A DNA stretch of 64,000 nucleotides. Origin: Malurus cyaneus samueli. Taxonomy: Eukaryota > Chordata > Aves > Passeriformes > Maluridae. The translations under genes were made by a program, and so were the position numbers. The notes beneath the pieces are model-generated. The model saw nothing but the letters and a program-made list of their open reading frames with translations. It had not been told where the DNA came from and did not search any database. The stretch covers positions 3,979,060-4,043,059 of the forward strand of contig CM019219.1 in the NCBI GenBank assembly GCA_009741485.1, in the 5' to 3' direction. Of the stretch, positions 23,901 through 37,012 are shown piece after piece (position 1 is the stretch's first letter; every line of letters starts with the position of its first letter).

Positions 23901-26900
23901 GTGAATATTTTCTCCAGGTATACGAGACCAGCATTTTGTCAGTCTGCTTTTTATTAACATAAAGAGGCCGGTGGTGGTGACACAGGTAGTGACAAAAGGT
24001 GTATTTATGATAAATAATGGACTGACAACGGGGAGAACCGTGCAAGGGACAACTTCCATGTGTACTTTTTGGTGATGCATGACCTACCCTTGCTCCCCAG
24101 GTCTTTTATCATCCCTACATGAAAGAAACATGTTTTAACCAAGCTCACGTGGATGTGATAGCTCTATTTTTGTAGTGTTTTCTGCAGTATTCCCCAATGG
24201 GCTAATAATAATGTGTGGTCAGCCACCTTTAGGCCATTGTTGGGTCAAATTGGGAAAATACTCTGTTTTTACTTAAAACCCCTGCATAGGTGCCAAGAGA
24301 ATAAAGCAAGTATAAGGCCAGGGAAAATCCTAGAGGTGGCCAGCAGCTTTAGGGGCAATTTGAGGGGGATTGAGTGCCTCAGCCAAAGAGGGGCTCCACA
24401 CAAACTTGCTGACAGCCTGCACTATTGCTGCTTTTCCTGTTGGGAGTCTGCACTCTCAGGGAGAATCCTGCTGCCTGTATAGAGATATCCAAGCCAGAAA
24501 CTTCTATGGGGGCAGATAAGACAAAACTCAGCTGGTTTATTCCTGAGACTCTCCTGGAAATGAATCCTGTGGGGACAGTGAGGAGAAGGTCCTGGTGCCA
24601 CCCTGCTCTGTGTGAATACTGCACCACGACTTCAGCTCACCAAGACCTTGGGGGAATGGAGATGCAGTCCTCTGACAATATTTTGTTTTTTTCAAGTCTA
24701 GATTTTCAGAGTGAAACATTAATTTTGCGTATTAGGATTAAAATTAATAATTGACACCTTAATGAGAAATCAATCCAAGGTCTGTCACATCTGCCAAAAC
24801 CAGACCCTGATAACAGAAGAGGCTGCTGTTGTCTTTTTCCTTGCTGAAGTTCAAGTTTTCTTGCTATTAAATGGTTTATTGTGCTTAGGTGATGGACTCA
24901 ATGTATTTTTTTAAAGGACATTGTTGCTTCTTTTTGGTTTTTTCCTACTTAATTGTCCACTCTGCTCAGTGCATTCAATGCTCACTGACAGCAGTATTTT
25001 GAATTTCAGGAAATGGAGTTCCTCACATTCTCATACTATTCTTTTCCCCCACTCCACAATGCCTGTGTCAAGCACAAAGACAGCCTGAATTTTGCTATTA
25101 AAAGGTGAGTAATTTGATGATGCCACAGAGAGCAGAGGGGCACGTGTGTGTGCACATAAACACCGGGGTATCACATGGAAGCTCTCAGTGAAACCCTTGT
25201 GATGTGAATAATGCTCAGGTTACAAACTTATCTGCAGCGTGTGGTAGGTGATAACAACCCTGCAACTCGGCCAGGGTAGAAAGTGATTTTAGTCAACATA
25301 ATACCTGAAAGCAATTTTCAAATCATTCCCTGGTTTCTAACGCATGGTAATCTCCCAAACAGCCGGGTTGTTTTTCAGATCCCGTTTCCAGTTTGTGTTG
25401 GTGGATTTTAACCATTAATGGCACATTTCTTGCCACCTCCAATCCCTCAGTTTCAGCAGGTGATGCTGTGGAGTGCTGCAGTGACAAAGTTCTCATTTTC
25501 TGAGCAAACTCTTGAGCAGAGTGCTCCTCACAGAGGGGACAGAAACATGATGTGGAAAACAGGGACAGATCAATTGTGGCACGGATTCAAATGTGACACA
25601 AATCAGCTCCTCTGCACTGAAAGCCTTTAAGGATTTTCTGAACGACAAGAGAACTTCTGAACATGCAAATGGGCTGCCCTTGAGGTCAGTGCTAAACTTG
25701 GCCTTTCCACCTAAAATTCAGAGCTCCCTGGAAGATGGAGAAATTGCGCCTTTTACCAACCATGGTTTCCCCTCGTTTGTGCTCCTGCCTTTTCCAGAGC
25801 CTCATCTGGAGCTGAGGAGAAGAACCCCATCCCTGCATCACTTCACTCTTCTCTGTGTTCTGTTTATCTTCAGCCTCTGGGCAGGGAATGATTGTCCTTT
25901 ATCCCTGTGTGTGGTGGGAATGCTCCTGAGCCCTTCCCTCCTGCTCCAGCACCCACAGGGATTGTCCAGCCTTGCCCTGGACATGAGCAGAGCAGGGTCA
26001 GTGACATTCTGAAAGGCAGAGCTTTGCTATCAAAATCCTTCTTTACCCGTGCCAGGAGAATAATTGAAAGCATATTTAGCTGTATGGATGTAAAAACCTA
26101 CAGGAATTTCGTTGGTCTTGTGGTTAGCTAAGGAAAGATGTGGGGAGATATTTAAACCAGGAGTTTCTACAAGCCATATATTCATGTTGCTGAAATTTGA
26201 GAGAATGCATTTGACAGCAGATCTCGCTTCAAAAACTGGGTATGAGGTTCTTTAGGATTGTTCTTGTGTGCCTTTGTCTGCCTCAGTAATATTTTTGGAG
26301 ACAGAATTTCGGTCACTGTTCAGGATTTGTTGAGGGAAGGCAACCTAGACCGATTCAAGGCTGATGCACTTCTCTCTTGACCACAATTAAATGCTTTTCA
26401 GGTGATCTCTCAGCTTAGCTGAGCTCTTTTTTTCCAAGCAGAATCTCTCTGAATGCTGCAGTTGAAGCAAACTTTCCATTCAGATCAAAGTGTACGGGCT
26501 GGCTCTGTGTTATCACCTGACAACATTATCGTTGGGAATATTAAGCTGTCAGCAGCAGATCTAAAGGAATCACTTTCCCAGCCTGCAGTGAATTATAGGG
26601 GATGGGAGCCTATCACACATAAAAGTCTTTCCATTTTCTAAGACTGTATCTAATTCTAATGGTTTCAATCTGACCTCAGCCTGGATTTTTCTCTTGTTTT
26701 AAATCATGACTGGGAGACCTTCTGAGAGCTTTGCTGCAAGATTTGTAACTGCTCAGCACATCCGTGTATATATTTACGTTTCTTTCTTCAAGATGCATTT
26801 AAATCTACATGTGCCAAACCTGTGGTGGTTTTTTTTTTTTGCTGAAAAATTCTTCCCTGCTCTGCAAAATTTCTTCCCCCTTCTCCCTGCATTCCTGATT

Positions 26901-26999
26901 AATATGTTGTTTGCGTGGCTTTGTGCTAACACACACATCATGTGGGGCTGAGCGTGGGTCAGTGTCAAGTGGGATGGGATTAGGACTTGGGAGGTTGCT
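20937..26999. other. No gene recognised; unique sequence
   Basis: The first 190 bases (to about 21125) continue the unique, conserved-looking character of the CpG-rich segment. Farther on I see only unique sequence and a T16 run at 22281-22296. GC-richer patches near 22.5-22.8, 23.0-23.3 and 25.7-26.0 kb hold frames of 60-140 codons without any family resemblance. Confidence 0.5.
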
Positions 27000-29900
27000 G
27001 GCATTAATGCTCAGCAAGTAGGATTAGGATAAAGCTGTAATTGAACAGTTCAGCTAACCTGGGATTCATCAAGAGATTTGCAAAAGCGCATTGCAGTGGA
27101 CAATGGAAGGAAGTTTTAAACTGTCGAGGCAGAGTGGTTTTGCAAAGCTCCCATTGCTCCGTTTTGCGTGCACAAATGGGAGATTCTTTGCTGGTTTTGG
27201 CATCCCAATCTGTGTCTCTGAATGCTCAGAGATAGAGGGTAAAGAGAGTGTAAGAGAGTCCAAAAAATGGCAAAGAGACAGCAGTGTTTAATGCAATCTC
27301 ATTAGAGACACATAACCTGAATTAGAAGGGACCTGGAAGTGATAAGAAAGGTAAAAATGAAATTAATTCAGAGGGCTTTTAAAAAGGTATTTCAAATGAA
27401 TGAATGACCCCAGCAATGCATTATTTGCAGCCACAAATTTCATGTATTTCTTTAATCCTGCCAGATTTTGGGCTAGGGAGGCAACACTGGCAAGTTCCTC
27501 ACAATGTCCACGTGGAGCCCAAGTTTTGTGGGGTGGTTCTCTGGGCAGGGCTGGTGTGGATCCTTCACTGCACAGAGAGCCCTCTTGGCCTTGACACTCA
27601 CCCCAAAAATATAACAGGGACACTGTAGAAAAGTCCACAGTGCTGATAAACCCCTAAAAACTCCACCCTGTTCCACCTAAATCTGCATTCCAGCCATCTT
27701 TGACATGTGTCAGTGCAGAGAAAGCAATTTCATTGTGGAATTTCTCTTGGCTGTGCTCAATTTTCTAAATTTTTTTTTTCTTTTAATGGGAATGAAATAA
27801 TAGCTTTTGATGACATCATAGCCGTGGTTGGGATTAACCCTGCTCCCCTGTGGGGTGTTGGAGGGTTTTTTTGCTCCATCAGCTCCAGGGATGTGTACAT
27901 TTGTGCTCTGCTGGCAGCCAGCCAGCTCCTGTGATTGTTTTATTGGGTGTCCACTGTTATTAAGCCCCTCTGTGTTTTTTCCCCTTTCGCTTTTCACTTC
28001 TGAACTGCTTTTCTGTAACCAATTTGCATTACTTTATGTTAAATTTCACGTGCCATGTGTCAGCTGAGTTACACATCACATCTAAGGAGTCGAAGCCCTT
28101 TGAATTCTTCTTGGTGGCTACGTTATATTTATTATTCACTCACTGGTGTGTGAGCAAGGAATTTAACAAGTTTTCAACAGTTTTTCATGTCTGAGGACAT
28201 CCACGCACAGTATAGATTAAAAAAACCCTGTAAAGCTCATAAAAGGGAATATTTAGGGATAACTGGCAATACAATTTATGCCCTGCTTTGTAACAATCCT
28301 CTCGTGTTCTGGCCTTTATGTGCATTCAGCAATTGCATTATTCTGCTGATTTATGAGGACAAAAAAGTCCATTCTTTATGTCTGCGAAACACATAGTAGA
28401 GAGAAGTCTTGATGTTGTCTCAGGAGAGCCAGAGGGGCACTGAAATATACAGATTATTAATAAATTATCATTGTAATAACGTCAACTTGCTGCACACAAG
28501 TCTCCATGAAAACCAGAGTGAGTTGGAGGTTGTAAAAATATGTATCTTTTCTGAAAACCTTCAGATACTTTTACTGTGGTTTATATTATAATTTACCCAC
28601 GTTGATGCATTTCTATGGCTCAATAAAAATAATATAATGATGTGGGCTGCATCCCAATCCCAGAAAGTTTGAATTTCTAAAGGTTCAGCAATATCACCAA
28701 ATCTGACATCTTACTTTTCATCAGCTCTCTGGAGTCCTGCACGGGCCACCCATGAAGTTGCCTGAAATTTTGCCTGAGGTTTTTCTGAGCTGCTTTTTTT
28801 GGGAGTGAAATAAGTGTGTGGAGTATGATCCCCATCTTTATTTTTTCCCGTGTTTCTCTAAATCAGAGACAACAGAGAGAGCCATGAATGACTTTCTCCT
28901 GCTCCTCCACGCAGCAAGGATGGTGCAAGGAGAGGCAGAGCCAGGCTCTGGGTCACGATAAATTTCCTTACGCTGGTGGCAGTATGTTCAGAATGCTTTG
29001 AAGTGCTGGTTTGTCAGAGTTCACAACAGTTCATTTCAGCTCCAAATAAAATATTATCTGACTTTGCTGCCTTCGCAGCGCCAGGCCGGGCAGAGGTAGA
29101 GCTGTTCTAATTCATTTTACGAACCAGGATTTCTTACACTGCTTTCTTTATTGGAACCCGTACAGAGCTTTCTTTAAACACAGCTTTGCACCGAGGAAAA
29201 ACAAAAGAGTGTTTATATAAGACAATAGGGCAGACATCATTTACTGTGTGGGGCTGGTTTGGAGTTTGTGCAGCTAAGACAAAGGGAAATGAACACCCCC
29301 ATGTGGTACAACCTCTGCAAGAGTGGAGCTTTGTTATTTGAAGGTTTGAAATGCCATACCTTTTAAAGTTTGAGTTATTGGGAATATCTTCCACAGCATG
29401 TACTTTGTTCTGCAGAACCCAAGAACAATAGTTTCCGTATGGTTTTTAATTTAGAATAAACTCCAAGCAAAACAATGTCCCCCTTTTCTGATGCGGTTTG
29501 CAACGTGGCAGAAATGTCATTTCTCCCAGTTCTGAGGCTTAAAGGACTTTCAGCAGTTGATTTTTTTCAATACCTTTTTTTTAAGGTCTTACAATGTCAA
29601 TACTAAGGCTTAAAATAAGCCCAGTTGCTGAACAGAATCCCTTAAACATCCAGTCTTTAATTCTGATGTCTCTATCTTCTTTCCCTCTCATTGTCTGCTG
29701 TGTGAAATTCAGTGTGAAATGGTCCCTTGGGGCTCTTCTGAAGATTTTGTAGCCCTGTGTAAGAGAGGGTGAGGAAAATGAGGAATTTCAGGACCTGTGC
29801 ACACGGAGGTATCCAGAATATTGCAGCTTTTCCACTTTTATCTTCCCTTGCTTTTGGCTTAAGAAAGAGCGTTCTGAGATGATTGGATAAAGCATAGAAA

Positions 29901-32539
29901 ATTGTCAACTAAGCTGTTTATTAGTAAGAGAAAAAGGAAATTTTCTCTTAATTACCTACATTAGTGGTTGCAAAATATATATCTGACTCCAAAATTATAA
30001 ATATAAAACCATCATGCAGCCCCACAAAACTGACCTCAGTACAACACTAATATGAAGCTACAGTAGATTTAAAGAAAGCTGTACAGTGTCTGCAAGATTA
30101 GGAGTTAATTTTCCATATTTTTATGTCTTCTGTCCTGCAGGTCATTATAATATTATCTTGAATGCTTTTCTGCACAGAAGAATGTCTTTATGGGTAGCTC
30201 AGGAGTTAATATCCAGGTCTGAGAGTGTTTGTTGGCCTTGTCTGAGCTCAGAACCAGCTCCATAAATCAAGTTTGAACCATCAGTGCTGTGCCTACCTAC
30301 ATGAGTAACAGATTTTCTGATGTGAAAACTCTCACAATCTGAATAGGTGAGTGAAAACCTGGAGAGGTCAACTGGTCCCAGAGCACTCAGCTACTGCAAA
30401 CCAGTCCTGACAGACATTTGCCTAATTTTTTTTTTNTTTTTAAGGGTCTCACAGCATCTCTCAGTGTTCAACTGCTAATGGGTAACTCCAAGAGTTTGAA
30501 GAGAAATATGTGCAGAAAGGGCACATTTTTCCATTAGCAATGCTGAGTTTTCTCAGAAAAAGGCCAGATTCTGCAAATCCATTTCACAAATCAGCTTCAG
30601 ATGGACAATTTATTACCAAGAATTTGCAGACTTGAGTCAATAGAAGGCACGACTGCTTTCTAAAGAACAAAAGAGAGATGCCCCAATTGTTCTTCTAAGG
30701 GCTGAATGCTCAGAAATTACCTGCCTCACCTCCCAAAGCAGATACAGCAAGATTATTTTTAGTGAGCCAGAGACTGAATGTTTCATTCTGAGAACTTCAA
30801 ACAAAGTATAAATCAAGATAGTTTAGCGATAAAAAAGCTTGGCTGGGGACTTCTATTGGCTTTTCATTATGAAATACAACATGAGTGGTTTGGTTGTTTT
30901 TTGGAGTTTTTTTTTATGGGCACAAATGTTACTTTTCACTGGCTGTCAGAAATGGCCTGTTTCAGCTTCTTGTACAATTGGCCATTGTGATAAGCCAGTG
31001 AGTTTGCTCTTTTTATCCACCAGAATGAATAAACACTGGGATTTTGTTCATCTTTTAAATCCATTATATGGTCTTTCCCAGGGGAGGTAAGCTTTGTATT
31101 TACTTGTGTGGCAACTCTTTGAAATATGGCATTTTGAATCATCTCCTTCTTCCCAAAGAGGCATTTCCTACAAACAAGAGTTTGGCTTTATAGGTGCCTT
31201 TCAAGGGCTAAAAAAAATTCCTTAATGTGAAGGCACACTGTAAGTTTAATTAAATACAGGGATACTGCACGATTAGATCAGTAGTCTGTTTATATCAGCA
31301 ACGCTCTTCAGAAAAAGTTTTGACAGCCAACTGCTGAAAATAGCTTCAGAAAACCGCCAATGAAAACCAGCAGTTCAAAAAAAATCCCCAAGACTAATTC
31401 AGACAGAAGTAAAAAAAGGAGTAGCTGAAGACCCTATCTCAGCTTAGGTTAATGCTGGCCTCTCTGTGGAATAATTTCTTTTGATGTTCCAAGGGAACTG
31501 TCTTGATGTTTTATATACTTGTTATTTTATATCTCTTTAAAGCTACCACAGAGATTTGAGTGTGAAATAGTTTTTCAGTTTGTGACAGATTCTGGATGAG
31601 GGCTGCTCAAAGAAGAGATTTCAGAGACACAATTACAGTATTTCTTTGGTCAAACCTTAAAAATGCTGAGACGAGTGAAAAGGAGAAATACTTCATCAGG
31701 AACTGCCAAGTTATATTAGATCCAGAGATGCTGTCTTGAGGTTTATAAACATTATCAACATGCTGTAAACATGATAAACTCTTCTGCATTATTGACACCA
31801 CCAGTGCCTGAGTCATTTATTTGCCATTGATTAATTTAGTCCTAATTTTATGTTTTAATGCACTGCCGTGAGAACTTAATCAACCATTGCTTGAACAAAC
31901 AGCTCTGGTAACTATTGAGACATGAGAAAAAATTCACCCTGGGCCAGTGCATTTCTAGTTCAAATATTATCTGTATTTAACCTTTCCCTGCATGGGTTAG
32001 AATCTCATATTATTCTCTCAAGACGTTTATTCTTGTTTTCCTAAATAATTATCTGGACTACCTGGCTTCGTGCTCGACCATCAAATTTACTGAGGAGAGG
32101 TTAATGTGCAATCCTGCTGCTGATTATGTCAGAACGGGCTGGGTCTGTGAAATATAAATATCCAGGATGCCAAGGCAAATATTTCCATTCTCTTGAACTC
32201 ATTAGCAAAAGTTTGTTTTAGATGTGATGGGATGCAAGCTATTACTTGGAAGAGATGGATAGATTAGGGTGGATGGAATTCATGCACATGGCAGGTCAGT
32301 GTCTGTTGGAACTTAATATTTCCTTACAGAAAGCTCAAAAATGGCTTAATTTATGAATACATTCTTAGATACAAATATTTTATTTGATATTTCATCACTC
32401 ACAGGCAGATTTTTTTTTTTCTTTCAGCCCTCTCTGGGTTTCGATCTTGAGCGGAAATAAGGTAAATTTATTAACTGGCTCGTATTTCACACTGAAAGGG
32501 GAATGACAGCCATAATTCAGCATGAAGAGCACGTGGGAG
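27000..32539. other. No gene recognised; unique sequence
   Basis: No named repeat, RNA gene or exon is seen. One ambiguous base lies at 30436 inside a T-run. The part at 32040-32230 has several ATTA and ATTTCC-type words in unique sequence and could be conserved, but nothing stronger supports it. Confidence 0.5.
30436..30436. other. Single ambiguous base (N) in a poly(T) run
   Basis: One N interrupts a T-run at about 30427-30440. It most likely marks homopolymer uncertainty. Confidence 0.95.
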
Positions 32540-32573
32540 CATGAACACCATGTAGAACTTCATGGTGTTCATG
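32540..32573. repeat. Perfect 13-bp inverted repeat (hairpin)
   Basis: CATGAACACCATG at 32540-32552 and its exact complement CATGGTGTTCATG at 32561-32573 flank an 8-base spacer, TAGAACTT. The arms stop abruptly on both sides. The stem is too short for a microRNA precursor. It could be a cruciform-prone site, a dyad protein-binding site or a chance palindrome. Confidence 0.9.
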
Positions 32574-33529
32574 AACTTAAAACAGAAGCAGCCCACCAGA
32601 ACCCGAGGAAATACCTGGTGAATTTTTGTTTCTCTTGGTTAGCAGTGAGCTGCCATTCAGCATCAAACAAACTGCCAGAGCTGTGAGATAACAGCAGCAG
32701 GAAATTCTTGAAAGATAAATTCAAGATGGTAGCCACAACTGGACTTCTCTGAACTGATTACAGTTCTAATTGTATGGTGAAGCATGCTTACAGTAAAGAG
32801 CACGCATTTAAATGTTATTAAAATTGTATTTCATTAAAACTGTATTAAAATTTATGAAAATTAAAATAAAAATATTGACATTTATTGAATTTAATTAAAA
32901 TTTAAAGAAGAAAACCTCTTATCTCTTATTTAAAGAAGAAAACCTCCACTCCCATGCCACCCCCAATGCATTCCCTCCTGAACTTGCTTTGTTTACAGCT
33001 TGCAGGGTTTTGGGCTGGTTATATTTTGAGTTCCTCCTGCCTCCCCCTGCAGAATGCACTCCACAGGTCCCCGTGTCACTCTGCCTGGCCATTCCTTTTG
33101 TTGCTGTCCCAGGGTTTATCACCTCTCACTCCTGGACAGTGTTCATGGTGCAGTCACTTCCTCTCTGCCAAACAACCCTAACATTCACCAGACTTCCCTG
33201 CACGGCACAGAGCAGGTCAAGTAGCATTACCTGAAATGGTAAAAAAAATCAAAAACTTAAAAAAAATGTCCATCCTGTTTACAGGAGGTATTTTTATAGA
33301 TGCTGAACGCACTTTGGAGAGATTAATGCAAGGAAAAGTTGTCATTTTGGATATCTTAGCACCCTCAGGTTTTTAAAAATCTGTTATGGAGACAACCTCC
33401 TCATTTTCTTCTTTTACTATCAAAATGCCTCTATTTTAAATGGAAATGAAAGCCAAGCTAACAAATGATGGGAGGGTGAAATCAGTGAGGTTTTGTATAC
33501 CTCAATGCAATACAGCAGAGAGGAAACAG
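32574..33529. other. No gene; AT-rich stretch with a short direct repeat
   Basis: At about 32813-32905 the sequence is very AT-rich, with repeated ATTAAAA and TGTATT words. The 19-base word ATTTAAAGAAGAAAACCTC occurs at 32900-32918 and again at 32928-32946, a 28-bp offset. The rest is unique sequence with frames under 85 codons. Confidence 0.6.
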
Positions 33530-33752
33530 TCTGGGAGGTTTATACTGGATATTCATAAAAATTTATTCACTGAAAGTGCTGTCAAGCATTGAACAGGCTG
33601 CTCAGGGCAGTTGTGGAGTCCCCATCTATGGAGGGATTTAAAAGCCTTGTAGATTTTTTTGGGGGATGTGGCACACACCACTTAACTGGGTTAATTGTTG
33701 AACTTGGTGATTTTAGAAGTCTTTTCCAGCCTAAATGACTCTATGATTGTAT
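33530..33752 (+). mobile_element. CR1 LINE 3' fragment, plus strand
   Basis: The segment follows the CR1 tail in order: a 'GGAGGTTTATACTGGATATT' opening, 'TTCACTGAAAG', 'GCTGTCAAGCATTGAACAGG', 'GGAGTCCCCATCTATGGAGG', then 'TTGAACTTGGTGATTTTAGA', 'CTTTTCCAGCCTAAATGACT' and a final CTATGATTG. It is 5'-truncated, as most avian CR1 copies are, and diverged by many substitutions, which suggests an old insertion. There is no coding capacity. Confidence 0.9.
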
Positions 33753-36015
33753 CAAAACATTTTACTTCATTTTTAATATTTTGATGCCCTTGCTGTGAAC
33801 ATATTTCTTTTTGGAGATACTGCAAACAAGCAGACATTTCTTTATAGGGATCATCTATAAAGGACATTTATTAAGTGCTTGTCCAGCTGCTCAGGAGCCT
33901 CAGGTGGGCTAAAATTGAATAGTGAATGAAACACAATCACAGAATTATTGTCCCCAATTAGGTGAATCTCACATCCTTGAGTAAAATATTTTTGGATTGA
34001 GTCATCAGGTGGTGGCACCTTTCTTGCTGGGGTTAGAAATATTTTCTTGGTTGAGTCTCATTCATACCAGAGGCATGTGCTGGCAGAGTTGGCAGGGTTT
34101 AGAGGAAGTCTGTAAGAAGCACGTAAGAAATTCTTACCTGTAAATGGTGGGAAGACCTCTCCCCTGTCAGATTTGTGCCTGTGCACGACCCAGAACCCGC
34201 TCGACACGAGCTTTGATCTTCATCTGCAGCACTTACTCACAAAATGCGGTTTAGAGCAAACTGTTGCAAGTTGCTGCTCGAATATGACGGATGTCACCCT
34301 GCAAGAAGAGACAAAAATCATTAATGCATGTTTTTCTCATGTTTTCTGACAGAAGAATGAACAGTAGCACCCGTGTGACTCAACTCTCAGCAGCCTCGAG
34401 GATTGAGAGAAGCTGGGTTTGTTTCCTTCTGTCTCGGCAAACTTCCTGTTTGATTTTTTCTGGTAGAAAAAAGAAATGTGTATAAAGGGCCTAATAGTTT
34501 AGTAGTTAATCATTCATCCCTGATCAGGGTCATGCCAGTTTTTGATATTTTCAGTCTGGTAATTACTGCCTCAACCCTTACCCATTTTTCACACTTATCA
34601 CTGCACGGGAGCAGCTTGTGCTGCTGAGCAGTTCATGTCATGATAGCTACTGCTCTTGCAGCAATTTGAAAAGTTTTTTTTCTTTGTTACCTGCTGCTGC
34701 TGAAAGTTTCAAGGAATGATTTTTAGACAACAGGGTGTTTTCAGGATAATTTTATTTTGAGAAGGTCATGCTTTTGCCAGTCCCTGCTGAGTATAAAACG
34801 TGCTGGTGTGTGATACACAAGCATCAAGCAGAGGGAAAATCAAATTCTCTCAGGGATGCTTGGGAGAAGTGGCTGAGGGGAATGAGATCTGCCAAAATCT
34901 CGTTACTAGAGACTGCTGTCACTGCCTCAGAATGAGCCCCAAAGCCAGGGGTCAGCCCTTGCTGGGTCACTGCTGGGATGGCCTTGGATGAGGAGGAAAA
35001 GGCTCCTGGAGAGGTCTCCTGGCTCAGGCATCCCTCCCTCCAGCACTGCAGGCATGGCCAGATTCCTTAAATTTCAAATCCCTGAGAAGCTCTTGATGTC
35101 ACATTGCTGTTTCCTGGTTGGGTGGCTTTGAGGCAGCAGCAGAGTGCCCACAATCCCTGGGAACCTTCCATCAAAACTCTGCAGACCCCTGGATGGGGAA
35201 TTATTTCTGAATTTTAGGAACAGACCAACAGACCCTAGTGCTTGGAAAAGCTCTTTTTTTTCTTTATTTTAATGCATTTTTTATAAAACAAAGGTTACAC
35301 CAGTCTGCCACCACAGCCCCCAGACCATCCTTTTCACCAAGGAAACACAGACTGTGGTTCTGTAATTGAGTCTGATTCTGTGAGAGATAAACACATAGTG
35401 AAAAAGGGTTGAGTCCCTAAGGGTTAGGGTGAAAAGAATGGCTTAGGTTTGACACTGCTGTAAAGATAACTTCCTGAAATACCCAACATCAAGTCCCTTG
35501 TTGTTGTGCTCACACCTTAAGTTTTAAATACCTGTGAAATTCATTCATTCAAAGGGAATGAAATTCTGTAGGTGCCACTTTGGGGAGCAACTTTCCCAGA
35601 CACAAATATTAAATAAGGGGCTGGAAAGAAAAGCACAGAGATTCTTCTCATGCTGGTCACTTGTGTGCCTTCCCTGTGCATTTTCCCCCTCTCTTCAGTT
35701 TAAAGAAAAAAAAAAAAGCCATTTTATTCTTGGCTTTCTCAGCAGGAAGGCTTTGGAGATGTTTGGAATTTTATAGGAAAGATACCAGAGCAAGGGACCC
35801 ACTAATGGTGTGTGAATGTGCATAAAACAACAAGAAAAAGCAATGCCCAAACTTCTCTCCTCCTGGAAGGTCTGTTATATAATTCATGGCCTCTCTAGGG
35901 TTTCTTGCAAAAACAGGATACAGCAAAATCCTCTAAGATATACAAAACTGCTATTTCGGTGCTGAAAATATGGGAAAACTAAGATTATATACTCCATGGT
36001 GAATGTCATAAATGG
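33753..36015. other. No gene recognised; unique sequence
   Basis: Unique sequence with frames under about 80 codons. A doubled telomere-like word, AGGGTTAGGG, at about 35418-35427 is too short to be a telomeric repeat. A T/A-rich run occurs near 35252-35290. Confidence 0.55.
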
Positions 36016-36043
36016 AAAAAAAAAAANAAAAAAAAAAAAAAAA
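36016..36043. repeat. Poly(A) run with one ambiguous base
   Basis: A 28-base A run is broken only by an N at 36027. It lies 300 bases from the low-coordinate edge of the LTR, and I see no link between the two. Confidence 0.95.
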
Positions 36044-36343
36044 GAGATGTATTTAATGCCTGAGTCTCTTTAGGGAGAACATGACAGATTTGAGACAGAT
36101 GCAGGTGAATAAATCTTCTTTTAATGAACGACACTTAGCTCTGCTGGGCTGTATCAAAAATGCTGCCACAGTGTCTGTGCAACCTCAGCAGCAGGAAGCT
36201 GAATTGCCAAAGAAAGAGGTGATATCCTGGGTCTGGTCAGTGCATCACAACCAAACGGGCTCTAAGCAAGAAGGATGGCGTGTCTCATGGGCCATGATGG
36301 ATTAAACAAGCCCCCTAAATATCTGTAATTTCTGTGGGCTCAC
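36044..36343. other. Flank of the LTR; no gene recognised
   Basis: Unique sequence with one 74-codon plus frame at 36081-36305 of no known family. Its last six bases (GCTCAC, 36338-36343) may be the left target-site duplication of the LTR. No retroviral internal sequence is recognisable here, which supports a solo LTR. Confidence 0.45.
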
Positions 36344-37012
36344 TGTAAGGGCCAGGAGGATCAGGGAGTGCATTATTTTGGGGGATCATCACCTCCCCTC
36401 TGAGAGCCTCACCTTTGTTTCTGTTGGAGCAGCCACGACACACAAGGACGTCAGTACCTTGCAAAGGGCTAAAAGCTGTTTATTCCAAGTCTCCTTTTAC
36501 ACAATTTCACGTTATCATTCATGTTACACATTCATTGGCTACGAAACCACTATAATAGATTCATTAGCTATTGCTCAACTACAGCACACCACCACTGGTC
36601 ACCTAGAAGCATTCAAGCATTCAAAAAAAACACCAGCTGCAGCCTTCTTGCTGTTTTCTCTTATTGTTTAAGTTTCTTCCTTCTGTTGACACCACATTCT
36701 CACAGGTAGAAATACTAGAAATACTCCATCACTTCTTTTCCAGGGTTCTGTAACCCGTTTTCCACCTCTAGTTTAGCTAAATCATTCCCTGAATCCTTGT
36801 TGCTCTTTTCTCCTTCTATTGTTGAAGTTTCTTACTTCCATCCTCACAGGTAGAAATACCAACTCTATCACTTGTTTTCCAGGGTTATGGAACTTGTTTT
36901 TCGCCTCTAGTTTAGCTAAATCATTCCCTGAATCATTTTCTGGTTGACCAAAGTAACAGAAGAGAGCAGGCCCTTGTTTTTTACAATTTTCCTTATCCAC
37001 AACACACCTCCA
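36344..37012 (-). mobile_element. Probable solo LTR of an endogenous retrovirus, minus strand
   Basis: Read on the minus strand, the element would start TGGAGGTG at 37012 and end CCCTTACA at 36344, giving TG...CA termini over 669 bp. Six-base flanks GCTCAC (36338-36343) and CCTCAC (37013-37018) match at five positions, as expected for a 6-bp target-site duplication of the class II (ERVK-like) type. A polyadenylation signal AATAAA lies on the minus strand at 36484-36479, and a TGACGTCC CRE-like site lies near 36445-36452. The part upstream of these holds a tandem duplication, as U3 enhancers often do. No gag, pol or env sequence adjoins it, so recombination between two LTRs probably left a solo copy. 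Boundaries and class are inference. Confidence 0.5.
36643..36934. repeat. Tandem duplication of ~150 bp inside the LTR
   Basis: Unit 1 (36643-36794) and unit 2 (36795-36934) run head to tail. They share TCACAGGTAGAAATAC, a 'TTTTCCAGGGTT' block and the exact run CCTCTAGTTTAGCTAAATCA followed by TTCCCTGAATC. Unit 1 has about 12 extra bases near 36690-36715. In minus orientation this is the upstream (U3) part of the LTR. Confidence 0.93.

Noticed and set aside
27306..27345. TTAGAAGGGACCTGGAAGTGAT as a minus-strand CR1 terminus
   Set aside because: Only a dozen bases agree with the CR1 end, and the next CR1 blocks are missing.
28965..28985. Possible CTCF site (CGCTGGTGGCAGTA)
   Set aside because: It matches only the GGTGGCAG half of the motif and lacks the upstream CCAC part. 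Chance matches of this quality are frequent.
33925..33950. ACAATCACAGAATTATTG as a minus-strand CR1 terminus
   Set aside because: The match is confined to the simple 'ATCACAGAAT' word. No further CR1 sequence follows.
35418..35427. Telomere-like AGGGTTAGGG
   Set aside because: Fewer than two full TTAGGG units with no degenerate array around them; expected by chance in 64 kb.
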